A DNA stretch of 64,000 nucleotides from Prostheceraeus crozeri (GCA_907163375.1 CAJQUW010007244.1:330001-394000); one strand, 5' to 3'. Counted from the first letter of the stretch, positions 10,511 to 21,438 are shown. Program-made: numbers and translations. The notes: a model not told the origin generated them from the sequence alone.

Positions 10511-11206
10511 CATAGAAATAAACAGTTTATCTGAAGTTCGCTAGAATGGAAATTGACTCAAGGTCGCGGCACATCCGGGGGAACTAAGTTGGGGCATGAA
10601 GAACCAATTAAAAGCTTCGATTTACTCATGTGACTGATTATAGCCCAATGACACAGCCGTTGACAAGTGTATCTAAGTGAAAATGCGTGCGATTTATGTG
10701 CCGTTGTTGTGCATTGCATGAAGCTTAATTTCCATTCTAGAGGTTTTATTGTTGTCAATTTCTATGTTTTGTTACGTCACTGTACGTACAACGAAGAACT
10801 GAATAAGATTCAGCAACAAACACCTGAGGAAGAGAAAAGTTAGGATAACTTTTTATCTTACTATCTTGAACCACGTCTGAGAGTATATTTGATATCACCA
10901 ACACAGGAGGATCACGACCATACAAAAATTTTCACTCAAACCACAAGTTAAGCAGTATAATCACGATATAATGGTCAGTGACGAGACACAGCGAACACAC
11001 AACCGTCGCGCACGACAACTTTCCATTATTCCATATATAAACATCGTTTTCATTTTGATTTGAAAATAATTATTTTATGTTATTAATCAAGTTTATTTGG
11101 AATTTTTATTAGCACATCACACCCAGCAGCAGTTTAGTAACCCCATTATTAATCCTATTATTTAATCGCAGGCAAGGTTTATATTATTAAATTAAATTCA
11201 AGGTAT
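10511..11206. other. No gene; weak imperfect inverted repeat 10508-10780
   Basis: Blocks 'catagaaat' and 'ctagaatggaaatt' recur in inverted orientation at 10510-10558 and 10730-10775, with diverged sequence between them. This may be a decayed hairpin element or LINE 5' UTR. Nothing else is recognised. Confidence 0.35.
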
Positions 11207-11563
11207 TCAATAATCTTCAGTACATACCTCCAGTCTCTCTCTCCCTCTCCCTCTCTCTCTCTCTCTCTTTGAAGGCTGTTTCAAGACATCGTCGGCAAAA
11301 TACGGCGTCGCAATTGACGCAAAATCTACACCTGTGAAAATGCAATCAATCATCTGCATCAACTGACACTGCTCATAAGTACTCTCGAATGCAGACACTT
11401 TACTAAGGAATTGACACAAGTTTTTCGGTGCATGTTGACGCTTGAAAAACATTTTGCAATGAACTTTGTAGGAGAGATATATCATTTCACAAGACAAAGG
11501 ATGTGAAGCATGCTTGCGAAGCAAGAAATCAAAGCATACTTGGAATGAATACGCAATTGTCAA
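11207..11563 (-). other. Unrecognised 118-codon frame
   Basis: Frame with a plausible protein-like composition for residues 1-95 (several Cys, aromatic residues), then Arg/Glu repeats that are only the translated (CT)n tract. I recognise no domain. No splice signals or partner exons were identified; the pyrimidine tract lies on the 3' side of the frame in its own direction. It may be non-coding. Confidence 0.2.
11231..11270. repeat. (CT)n microsatellite
   Basis: About 40 bases of tctctc/ccctct repeat. Related tracts are at 11598-11620 and 11704-11732, so this 500-bp region is polypyrimidine-rich on the plus strand. Confidence 0.95.
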
Positions 11564-11597
11564 ACGACTTTGCTCGAACTATGTTTGAATGAAAATC

Positions 11598-11620
11598 CTC
11601 CTCTCTCTCTCTCTCTCTCT
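11598..11620. repeat. (CT)n microsatellite
   Basis: Clean run of ct dinucleotides followed by gagaga, so it can also fold on itself. Confidence 0.95.
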
Positions 11621-11860
11621 GAGAGATTGTGTAGTTTTTTTACACAATTTAAATTTTTTGTTGCTGACTGTGCGCGAGTGGCAAGAGGGAGGGCAGTCAA
11701 AACCTCTCTCCCTCTTCTCTCTCTACTCTCTCGCATACAGTACTTATTAAAGGAGATTGTGTGACATCTGGGCAGTTGCTTTTGCGCTTACTAAACCGGT
11801 ATAGTATTCTCCCATGTCCGTGTACAGTATTCTACCACGCCTCATGTTTCTCATCTGCAG

Positions 11861-12990
11861 TTGTGATGTACCTAAGCCGAGCCGAGGCGAACTGATGGCG
11901 ACTCGTTTCGGCTCGGCTTGAACTCATCTTCCCTCGGCTCGGCTCCACTTGTTCGAGCCGGTCGAATCCGTGGCTCTTCGGCTTGGCTCAAAAAATGTAT
12001 CGTTTGTAGTTTTGTCCCATCCCATTCTTTCAAGACAAGTGAAGTCATATCGAACTACATATTACTCTGTTCGTATTACTACTCATAATGCGTCTGAAAT
12101 AACTTCAAACTTAGTATTGTGTGCAATAATACCTTCGAGGCAGCTGTTCTAATGGCGATCGTTCAACTGTCAACATCGACTTCGTTATATATAATACAAT
12201 TCATTGAGAAACACAGCAAGCTAATCCTGCTTTTTATTCAAGTCGTTGAAAGAAATTACATCGAATTATTTCCCGAATTTTCGTGATTTAAATTACTATA
12301 TTACTATATGAAAGCATAAATTTATCAAAGAATTAAAATTTATTCATTTAGGAGACTTAAGGCAGACTATAAGACCTTTGCCTAAGCTCAGTAATGGACA
12401 GTTTTTGATATTCTTATGCTAAGATTAATGGACCAGAGGCTCTTTATTATTCGTCAAGGACCATCATCCTCAAATGGTAGCTGGCGCTGAGATAAATGTA
12501 TTTCTCAAAATTTTATGATAAAACTGATCCGTAATTATATTAGCCAGATGCATCGGATCGTTGGAGAAAATGAAAAGTAGAAAACTGCGTGGGAAATTTG
12601 TAAAAATAGTAGACAAGGAAAACCATAGCCATGTATGAATATTGCATCAATACAACCAGAAATCTTCATAAGACAAGATAATCATTGTAATGTCACCATA
12701 TTACTAACTTTTATCGTCAAGTGCAGAATTCCTTCACAATCTATAATTGATGATGCAACTTTAATTATATCCAGTAAATGTTCTACAATCACCACTTGTT
12801 AACAAGCTATGTGTATAGGCACTGTACATTAGGTTGAATTTTAACTTTGTTTTCCCCAAAATTAAAATGGCTCGTCGGCTCGGCTTCGCTTGGCTCGGCT
12901 CTAGCATTGCACGGCTCGGCTCAGCTCGGCTTGAATATTTCAAAATCACATCAGCTCGCGGCTCGTCAGGTCGAGCCATGTGCATCTCTA
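11861..12990. mobile_element. Non-autonomous hAT element, 1130 bp, with GAGCC-rich ends
   Basis: Flanked by the identical 8-mer ATCTGCAG at 11853-11860 and 12991-12998, the duplication length of hAT elements. The left end is TTGTGATGTACCTAAGCCGAGCC and the right end reverse-complemented is TAGAGATGCACATGGCTCGACC: related inverted ends with the hAT-like TAG-G-TG pattern. Both subterminal regions (11874-11990 and 12868-12980) are packed with GAGCC/GGCTC repeats in both directions, a feature of hAT ends, where the transposase binds. The AT-rich interior has no transposase. A degenerate piece of the same kind of end lies at 21918-22026. Confidence 0.85.
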
Positions 12991-13129
12991 ATCTGCAGAA
13001 GAGACTCAAAATCAGTCAATACAGCTTGTATTATCATGACTATGAAATCGTGCAATAGATGCAAGAAAAAATAAGAAGCTCTATTGGAGCTTCTCTCTTT
13101 TTTATTGGAATTCTCATGACTGAAATTAC

Positions 13130-13306
13130 AAGCTTGATCATTTACGAAAAAATCATATCGCCATTTCCAATCACTGTATTCGTGGCAAAGGTCATGTTGA
13201 ACGGATTTATGGCAATATCAATGATATGGTAGCGGATATCATGACGAAGCCACTGTCAAAATTGCAATTTGAAAATTGTCATATTCTAATGGGAATTCGA
13301 AGATAA
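13130..13306 (+). pseudogene. Ty1/copia polyprotein 3' end (end of RNase H)
   Basis: 58 codons ending in TAA contain NHIAISNHCIRGKGHVER and MVADIMTKPLSKLQFENC. The block 'H-x-I-R-x...ADIxTKPL...F' is the conserved C-terminus of copia-type RNase H. The upstream polyprotein is not recognisable. A purine/GC-rich stretch (ggaccggggcag) follows the stop, where a polypurine tract would lie, but no LTR could be delimited. Confidence 0.8.
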
Positions 13307-14570
13307 GGACCGGGGCAGTCCATTTTGTTCTATTGTTGTAGTGATTTGCATAGATGCCGAATTACAGCTGCGCGTTTTACATGTATCGCGCGTGAATGTC
13401 AATCAGATCAGATACTTCATTCACTACACTCCTTCGCGTGATTCCAATAGAGGTGGTTTCATCATATACAGTGCATTTCGGATAGGCGGATGGTGTGAGA
13501 GCGAGATTTCTCTCCCGCGAATCTGGAGGTCCTGCTAATGCGGACTGACAAGTTTTTAGCTCATTTTCGCCTAAATGATTGCTGTCTGCGTCACATTTTC
13601 ATTCTTTTATTGATAGTTACGCTTGCACAGAAGCCTACAGGATAAGGTTCACAATATCATCCTGCTTTCAAGTTCAAGATAAAAAAGCGTCTGTGTATGT
13701 GTTTATTTTGATTATGAAAAGCAATCTATTGCATGCATTCATAAAAAAGAGTTTTTAAAACACGGAACAAAAGCCAAAACCATAGAGTAAGTATATTATG
13801 TAGAGTAGCAACTCCCCCGCATTTATTAAATCCCCTTTATGTATATAGTTTCGATTTTGTTAAATGAACTCGAACTGAAGCACAGAAGGAATACAATACA
13901 GAAGGAATAATAGTATTTTATACATTGAGAGAGAGATAGGATATTCTATTCACGTCAAATTCATGCATGTGACTACAATATAACATGATAACACTCAAAG
14001 AGAATTGAAATAAAAGTGAAAGTAACGTGGGAGTAAATGAAAATCAAAATTGTCCGTGCCATGTCAACCTTGGAGAGATAATATAGTTTGTCAAATCAAC
14101 AATTCGATGGGTTACTATTACTTTAATGCTCAGATTTCTTAATAAGAGTATTTTCCTCAGCGTGATCATATCACAAAGTCTTCCACTGAAAGAGCAAATC
14201 ATAATCAAAGAAAGAGATCATAATTGACTTTAGAATGCTATATATGTAAATAGGTATAAATTACTATTCAGATTCAAGAAATGAAACTCAAATTTAGAGA
14301 ATCATATAATTATGCCGATGAAAATTGAATTAAAAACTTTTGATAATTGAATTTTCAATCATAGAAGCACAATAGTATCTCAACTTCTTCATGAAAACGT
14401 GCATTACAATCTGTTTCATGAAATTGCCTTGATAGTCACATCAATCTCCGTATCTCAATCTGAAGATACCTGCTAGTAAATACTATTTCCCTTTGCTATC
14501 TATAAGTTTCGTACTACTACATAGTGGCTACACGTCGGTAGTATATATACACAGGAATAATTATGAAAAA

Positions 14571-14714
14571 GCCAATCACAGCCGCTTTTCCTATATTGTA
14601 TTGATTTTTCTTGTCTCATTCGCACTGTATATATTGCATCCTTGTTTATTGACCGTTGTCACTGATGATGGTAGCTTGCCTACTGAAACATGTTTGCTGC
14701 TAATAAACCTATCA
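14571..14714 (+). mobile_element. 144-bp PLE-like 3'-end insertion with 12-bp target duplication
   Basis: The insertion splits MITE copy I and is bounded by identical 12-mers AATTATGAAAAA (14559-14570 and 14715-14726); copies II and III read straight across this point. Its 3' part reads CTGATGATGG..CTGAAACATGTTT..CTAATAAA, which resembles the 3' ends of PLE 3 in this window (CTGAAGATGG..CTGAAACATGTTT). It is therefore either a severely 5'-truncated PLE or a short non-autonomous relative moved by PLE machinery. Confidence 0.7.
14662..14695 (+). ncRNA. Hammerhead-like stem-loop in the PLE fragment
   Basis: CTGATGA is followed by a hairpin (GTAG..CTAC, loop cttgc) and then GAAAC. The CUGANGA and GAAA boxes are the conserved core of hammerhead ribozymes, which are reported from Penelope-like elements. 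The fit is imperfect: one extra U sits before the stem and a G-U pair closes it, and I cannot find a convincing stem I. It may be an inactive or derived version. Confidence 0.35.
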
Positions 14715-14866
14715 AATTATGAAAAACTTCACCTCAAGAATTGTTCAAATAATTTTTTGCACAGCAGAAACGTTATCTCCGCAAAAACTGAATATTTTCA
14801 GATAAATTTTTTCCACTGTATACCGATACATTTTTCAGTCGATACTCTCTGTATATACTTACTCTA

Positions 14867-15994
14867 CGGTCAAAGCTTACTGGTTAAAGGTAGATGAAAA
14901 TGAAGCATTAACATAAAGAAGAAAGGAATCTAATGTCAACTGGGTTTTGTCTTTCACTATTCGGGGATTTCAGCTGCCATGATGACAGTAGCCTTCGTCT
15001 CAAGAGTGTGTGCTGGCTCGTTGACGCACTGCTCTGTGAATTGGTGTATAAATGGATTCATAGGAGCTCTGTATAAATCGATGAGCAACAATTGCTTGTA
15101 AAATGCATGTAGATGCATTAGACTATTTTTTAGTGGCCAAAGGAAAAACCAGGCCAACAAAAAATTCACTCACTCCGCATCGAATGCGTGTCTTGGAGCA
15201 GGGAAAGATTTTTGTTGCGCTGCATTGCAGAAGTGCATCGTTTACAACAAGTGGCAAGAACAGCACGGCTTTTAAATGAAACACTAGCGCAAATCACTTA
15301 ATTCAGAAATTCAAATCCACCTATCCATTAAGAATTCTCCTGTTAAAGCGGAGTGACTTCCAAAGACCGGAGGGCTTTACATAATCAACACCAATGATCA
15401 ACAATCTTACAAAAACAATTTACAGCGAACTGTCACTTCCAGTTTGGAAGCATTAACTAAATCAAAACAATTTATTGCATTGCATTGGTCTTTCTGATCT
15501 CCTCGCATGGTTAGATAGAAAGTACTGTATATTGAAATTATCCCATAAGTCAGCGTTGTTCAGATGATATCTATGAATCAGATTAACAATTCCTTAAAGC
15601 ATGTGTGCAAATTTCATCAATTCTGAACTATAAAAACATTTCAAAATGCATGATAGGCAATATTATGTATGAATACCATATGAGATTTGTACATTACTTA
15701 TCGAGAAATCTCATGTGGTGTTTCCATTGTCTACTTAGATACATCTACATCTATTTCTATCTATAGACTTCCTGTATCAAAGCATTCTTCTGCAATTTAG
15801 AAGTCTATGATCTTAGCGGTAACTTCTATGTTATAAGTATTGAAAAATGACGGCCGGGTAATGCCATTGCTGTCTGCTGACAGTAGGTAGCCATGTACAA
15901 AATGTCATTATTCCTATATTATTGCACCATAGATTTAGAAATATAAGTAGACAATGATGGCTAATAGTTGATGAAATGTGCTTAGAAATTACTT
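14867..15994. other. No gene recognised
   Basis: Spacer between the MITE and the inverted repeat. Short frames only; no motif recognised. Confidence 0.5.
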
Positions 15995-16522
15995 GTGTAA
16001 CCGTTTTATGCGCATGTTGAGCGGTTTTATTGAATCAGTTTACGAGGTTTTACTGCATTATTTTATCATGAACTTTTAATGCGCGCTGATTTTAAAGTTG
16101 AGAGTGAGAGTCGTTCAGTCTTTTTGTGATTCTAGTCGGATCGTTTGCTTATGCGAGCTAGTATACTGAAACGACCGACAATTGAGTTGTCAAACGAACC
16201 TTCGTCCATTACAGTGGATCCTGCGTCGGAGTTCAGCGTGAGCTTGGGAGGCGCTGAGGGTAGGCTGCGAGAGCTGAGCCTCACAGGCGACGAGAGTCAC
16301 CTGTTGACCGACAACCCGACGTCATCCACACTGTCCGAGGCGAAAGCCGAGGAGAACCGCCTTGAAGACGTTGCGACCGTAGGGCGAAAGCCCCGAGCGG
16401 TGAGTTGGGCCGACGAGGCCGAGGAAGAAGAGCGAGAGCGGCAACAGGAGCAGAGCCAGTCCGAAAGGGTAAGTGCCTATCCTATACGATTGAATGACCT
16501 TGACCGCAGGCCAGTTACATTT
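15995..16522 (+). repeat. Left arm of a 528-bp near-perfect inverted repeat
   Basis: Reverse-complementary to 16565-17092, with a 42-bp spacer (16523-16564). The only arm difference I found by eye is at 16491 (G versus T in the other arm's sense), inside the intron start. Similarity stops abruptly at both outer ends. Each arm holds putative 5' UTR, a full coding exon and the beginning of its intron. Confidence 0.95.
16151..16468 (+). CDS. First coding exon of a predicted protein phosphatase 1 regulatory protein (copy 1)
   Basis: ATG at 16151 follows an in-frame TAG at 16133-16135. The exon is exactly 106 codons and ends at a consensus donor GTAAGT (16469-16474), phase 0. Its GC content is clearly higher than the surroundings. 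Two PP1 docking motifs are visible: SILK at residues 4-7 and an RVxF-type motif RAVSW at residues 82-86, in the usual order. Between them is a Ser/Thr/Glu-rich, probably disordered stretch; after them an acidic then Glu/Arg/Gln-rich helix begins. SILK plus RVxF is characteristic of PP1 regulators such as inhibitor-2 and KNL1, but the rest of the sequence matches neither as I remember them. Downstream exons are not in the window. Confidence 0.72.
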
Positions 16523-16564
16523 TGAATTTATTTTGCTGGCATATAAAATCCCACCGCTGCCACC

Positions 16565-17092
16565 AAATGTAACTGGCCTGCGGTCAAGGTCATTAAATCG
16601 TATAGGATAGGCACTTACCCTTTCGGACTGGCTCTGCTCCTGTTGCCGCTCTCGCTCTTCTTCCTCGGCCTCGTCGGCCCAACTCACCGCTCGGGGCTTT
16701 CGCCCTACGGTCGCAACGTCTTCAAGGCGGTTCTCCTCGGCTTTCGCCTCGGACAGTGTGGATGACGTCGGGTTGTCGGTCAACAGGTGACTCTCGTCGC
16801 CTGTGAGGCTCAGCTCTCGCAGCCTACCCTCAGCGCCTCCCAAGCTCACGCTGAACTCCGACGCAGGATCCACTGTAATGGACGAAGGTTCGTTTGACAA
16901 CTCAATTGTCGGTCGTTTCAGTATACTAGCTCGCATAAGCAAACGATCCGACTAGAATCACAAAAAGACTGAACGACTCTCACTCTCAACTTTAAAATCA
17001 GCGCGCATTAAAAGTTCATGATAAAATAATGCAGTAAAACCTCGTAAACTGATTCAATAAAACCGCTCAACATGCGCATAAAACGGTTACAC
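16565..17092 (-). repeat. Right arm of the 528-bp inverted repeat
   Basis: Mirror of 15995-16522. The two arms diverge completely outside 15995 and 17092 (acttg|gtgtaacc versus the reverse complement of ggttacac|ttgcaag). Confidence 0.95.
16619..16936 (-). CDS. First coding exon of the predicted PP1 regulatory protein (copy 2, inverted)
   Basis: Identical 106-codon exon on the opposite strand, starting with ATG at 16936-16934 and ending at the same GTAAGT donor. The one arm difference lies beyond the donor, so the encoded peptide is the same. In this orientation the two exons point toward each other, and neither can read to downstream exons without crossing the other arm. At most one copy can belong to a working gene; or the repeat is an assembly join. 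Confidence 0.65.
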
Positions 17093-18307
17093 TTGCAAGT
17101 CACAATAGATTAATAATCATATGTATCCATCTGGAATTCCGCTCAGAATTTATGCTAAATTCTTTAATAAAGTGAATTTGCTAACTCTGATAGTTTCCTT
17201 TTTAGGGACCCTTTTAAATTATTAGCCGATGAGAATGTGACGTGAGATATCCTTTGTTCCAGTACAAATTTTCAATTGATTTGAATTTCAAATAATTTCC
17301 AGAATGTGATTTAACTTCCTTTTTGTCATCCACCAATCCATTTTTGAAATAGGACATTTTAAAAGACTTCAGTCATTCGAATTCAAGCTAATTTTTAAGT
17401 TCGAGATAATTACATTCCTAATTTGCTACTTGATTAACTATCATCAATCGAAGAATGCAAATTGAAAAGAAGAAAGATCAAAGATACTCGGATCAAAAAG
17501 CGTTTCGTTTTCATCGAACTCATTAGGATCTTTTTTGTACAATGCTAAACTGAAATGGAATTCGCTTGAACTGCAGGTTTGTATCAGGAACTTTATTTCC
17601 CGTAACATGCGTATTTTTGTTCTTCCTATCCTTGTTTGACCCTTCAAATTTTTTCCACATTGGAATAAGAATCTTAACAACGACTAATTGAACTTCACAG
17701 ACGAGAAAGACTTTAATTACTTTTTGTTTACTGATTTCATATCTTTCATCACTTATCATCTTCAAGTTCTTGTTTACATTGGAAAATTGTGTAAAGCCTT
17801 ATAAACCCTCTGAGATGAGACAGACGTATTTCGTGTGTGTAGAGAAGTTATCTTTTCAATTTTTTCTTCAAATTTTACGACTGAATTATTGAGATGCTGC
17901 TGCCGTGATGCATCTACCAAGAAAATCTCACTCCCATTGCTTCAAGAAACATTGCTTGATATAAATTTCAGAGCATGCAACCAGTATTCAAGATGTTGTA
18001 TGTGACTGCCAACTGCTGGAAATGAAAACATTTCCATGATTTGCCCATGTATTTTCATCTGTACCGAGTAAACTATAAATCAGAAACATTATGGATGGAA
18101 GTGGAATGGGCTACTTCGAAACGATTTCGTTTTCACTGATCGTTTTAATGCACATGCATGATATTAGTTTCTTTCTTGCCGAAGTTATACTTCAAATCTG
18201 ATGTAGTTTATGCTAAAGATCAATTTGAAATCAAAATAGAACTTTTGCATTACCTTCATGAAGTCTCAAAATTGGTTGAGCCACTACAAAACTCAGCCTC
18301 ATATTAG
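17093..18307. other. No gene recognised
   Basis: AT-rich spacer. Frames at 17444-17765 have low-complexity composition and no recognisable domain. Confidence 0.5.
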
Positions 18308-19200
18308 CCCTATCAGGACCGGGCGATTTTTAGCGTAGTGGGACGGGGGGGACACAAAGTGCAACCATCAAATTTTCCATGTTTCGGTGGATAAATGTGT
18401 TCCACAATGGATTTCGAGTAAAGTTAAAAATGAAACTTTCAATTTTTTCATTTTTTATGAATCTGTGTATAATTTTTGACTCTTTAAAATTGCTCATTAC
18501 AGCTAAAGTACTTCTGGAAACTTTTACTCAAGCATCTATATATATGGAGTTATAAGTATCATACTCTACGCTAATTATGGTGCTATAAATAGAAATTTGA
18601 AATTTAAGCGTAAATAATGTTTTTTCATGTATTATTGCATTTTTCGATCTTTACAAATATCTCGTTCTAGTGACTTATTCGCTATACAGACAAGGTTATC
18701 ATACGCTCCGAATGCAATCTTTCGAATAGTGATATGTATTTTGCATTATTCTGTTGGTTTCATATCTAGAAATTCGCATCAATAGGCCTATACTGTGCAT
18801 GCATATTACATTTATACTTTTATATTATATAGTAAACAATATATAATAATATATATATATTATATAAATTTTGTACAATAATGTACTCATTTTGGGAGAT
18901 AAGATGAATGTATATGTTAACAATCTTGAATTGCACATTCATAAATATTATGTAAGTATGATACAGAAACATTTTATCAATAATCAATGCTACTCTAAAT
19001 GAAAACCATCCATTTTCTATAAAAAGCACTTTTAAAAATTCCCTTTGAAACAGAACTCACAGTAGGTCGATTTTGCCCACAATTTTACTGAAACTTCAAC
19101 ATATACGTACAAACAAAAAATAAAAAAAATAAACTTCCATCTGACTTGATTTAGGAGAGATCAAAAGAGGTTAATAGTGCCCTCCGGTCCTGATATAGGG
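18308..19200. mobile_element. Complete MITE with CCCTATCAGGACCGG ends, 893 bp
   Basis: The left end CCCTATCAGGACCGG (18308-18322) is matched in inverted orientation by CCGGTCCTGATATAGGG (19184-19200). Flanks are TTAG on the left and TAAA on the right; the other copy has TTAT. This would fit a decayed TTAA target, and the CCCT start resembles piggyBac ends, so it may be a piggyBac-type MITE. The interior is AT-rich and non-coding. Confidence 0.75.
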
Positions 19201-19725
19201 TAAAGCTGTGTTATTCATTAGGCGACACTTCATTTAGAGAGCACCATTGATTGGTTAGACTCAATTCCGAACAATTTTAGCGCACTAATATCATTCGCGA
19301 TGGGTTTATATTGCTGGTTACAGTGGTTACATTGTATACAATAATAGAAATAGTCAATGCTGCGATTAATCAGATACATCAATTTAATTTGAAATTTCCG
19401 AGAATGAATATGATCGATAATTTCAAAAATGTGCGCAAAGATGAATGTCGTGTCTTATTTTACTAAACGCACTCATTCGTTAAGGTTTCTAAAATCGTGG
19501 ACATCATTCCACCTTATTTTTCATGAGTACTTTTTGAAGAAGGAACCAAATGCATCAGATTTTTTTCACTGGACTGCTGCTCATTTAGTCTCCATCCATC
19601 ACGACTATAATTTTCCTTCAACTCAGGTGGCTCCATCAGGAGGCAGGTTAGTGGGCCATTGTACCCCTCAAAATATGGGAAGCATGTCACTTGCTCTTCC
19701 TAAAAGTGAATTTCCAAGTTATATT

Positions 19726-19785
<60 letters not shown>

Positions 19786-20802
19786 TCCAGTTATATTCAT
19801 ATATTTCAATTTTTCTACTGAAATTATCAAAGGGCCAAAAAAGTTTGGTGATGCATCCTTCTATGCACGGGAGATATTCTCAATGGGCTGATCTAAAATT
19901 ACGTATGATGTGGTTGTTGTAGGCTCCTCGGTGTTGCCATATGTAAGTCGTCTTGCAATTGAGAATGGTGTGATGGATAAGCGCATAATAAGTCCGGCAG
20001 CTAGAACGAGTTTCTGCAGGGAACGCGGCCGAAAGTGAGACTTTCACAGAATGATGTTCACCCACAGAATTGAATATTTTGTTTATCTGCTTCGGTTTGG
20101 TAGAAGTGTGATTAATACGAAATTGACGGCACATCGAGGAACCTATTAAGTGGGCAAAAAGGAATTCCTAGTACCTTACAGAGATAGGAAAAAAAGTCGT
20201 GCGTCGCTTGGGGATTAATGTGAGTTCCAGCAAAAGTGCTTCGATTGCCAAAATTCCTTCAGATTCGAAGACTTCAGATCATTGCGCACAAGTTTTCTCC
20301 ATAATGTTGGCCCTTCCGATCATTATTAAAGAAAGTAGCAGGCGTACGAAAATTAGTTCACTTGATGATTTCACATCCTCTCCTCGGCATTGCTGACTGT
20401 ATAGTGCATACATTGAATCGAAGCCAAGACAGGGATGTGTGTTTTGGTGTGTGCGAAGTAATATTACAGCACGCACGCATCTCTCACTGGTTCTGGTGTC
20501 ACCTGCTGACAGCTTGTTGTTTGCTATTTCCAATAGCAAGTGATACACGAATTATCCATTCGAGAAGGAGCAAGTTGTCTAATTCTGTGATGTGCCATTT
20601 CGACATTAAGGTTGCATACAATTCTTCCTTTCTAGGAAACTGTGATCCTTTCTATGAGTGTTTCTCTATATTGAAATAATTGTATTGAACTTTGAGTGAA
20701 TATTTGAAAATAGATTAAGAAGCGTTTATGACTCCATGTGAACTGGTTTTGAATTCTTTGCATGCACGGTCACAGAAACCGAAGCGCGCGCAAATGAATC
20801 TA
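19201..20802. other. No gene; contains an (AT)n tract
   Basis: Spacer with short frames only. I see no repeat family here apart from the microsatellite at 19729-19785. Confidence 0.5.
19729..19785. repeat. (AT)n microsatellite
   Basis: About 28 uninterrupted AT units. Confidence 0.97.
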
Positions 20803-21438
20803 ATTCTGTGTGTACACCCTATGTCTACTACGAATCGGCACGTCTGCCGAGTTCTAGTGAGTTCCTCTTCGTGTCAGACAGGATTAAAGAAAAACACATG
20901 TAAATCCAATGGGACGCAGATTGCAGTTTTTGGCTAAAATGAAGTTTTGCATGTTTTCTCTAATTAAACGAAAAGCCTACAAAGCCTAGAGTCAAAATTT
21001 TTTGGAATGTCTTCAGGTCACTTCCTCTCATCTTTGTGCACCCCGGTCTATAAAGCCAAGCACATTTAGATTTGACGAGCCTCTTAATGTCGGCAGACAC
21101 AAACATTGTGAGCAACTTTATCCACATTCAACCACAATCTCACGTGAGATTGTGGTTGAATGTATGTACATACATTGCCGTTCAGAGGCATCATAATAGC
21201 ACATGCACATTATAGGAAATAACCTAAAGACATTCCATGTCAAAAATTATGACTCTGGGCTTAGTACTTTTCGCTTAATTAGAGAAAACACAGAAAATAA
21301 CATTTTTGCCAAAAACTGAAATCTGCGTCCATTGGATTTACATGTGTTTTTCTTTGATCCTGTCTGACAAGAAGAGGAACTCACTAGAACTCGGCAGACG
21401 CGCGAATTCGTAGTAGGCATAGGGTGTACATCATTCTG
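20803..21438. mobile_element. Foldback-type inverted-repeat element, about 630 bp
   Basis: About 200-bp arms at 20811-21013 and 21226-21430 are reverse complements with scattered substitutions (shared blocks tgtacaccctatg, gtctgccgagttctagtgag, cacatgtaaatccaatggg, ctctaattaa). At the centre is a perfect 38-bp palindrome around CACGTG (21125-21162). The matching short frames on both strands simply reflect the repeat. No transposase. I could not define a target duplication. Confidence 0.75.

Larger units (their letters stand above)
13783..14866 (-). mobile_element. MITE copy I (TAGAGTAAGTAT ends), interrupted by a PLE fragment
   Basis: The left end TAGAGTAAGTATATTATGTAG and the right end (reverse complement) TAGAGTAAGTATATACAGAG form inverted repeats. 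The interior matches 25735-26577 and 26757-27516 in opposite orientation (shared blocks such as atgatcacgct, aaagtaatag, ttatctctcca, and gcggagat near the other end). TA at both ends suggests a TA target as in Tc1/mariner-type MITEs. No coding capacity. The 144-bp insertion at 14571-14714 postdates it. Confidence 0.75.

Noticed and set aside
11570-11764. Ser/Leu-repeat frame
   Set aside because: It is the translated (CT)n microsatellite.
11870-12990. GGCTC repeats as a satellite array or CpG-type promoter
   Set aside because: The repeats occupy only the two ends of an element with exact 8-bp duplications, so a hAT end structure explains them.
11800-13130. hAT insertion inside a copia RNase H (SSAE-like codons at the insertion point)
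   Set aside because: Only four or five residues fit, and the sequence left of the hAT shows no other copia block.
16145-16150. Start of the PP1-docking exon at TTG 16145
   Set aside because: The first ATG after the in-frame stop is at 16151, which gives an exact 106-codon exon to the donor.
15995-17092. CRISPR or phage-like palindrome
   Set aside because: Eukaryotic exon with splice donor in each arm; no short regularly spaced repeats anywhere in the window.
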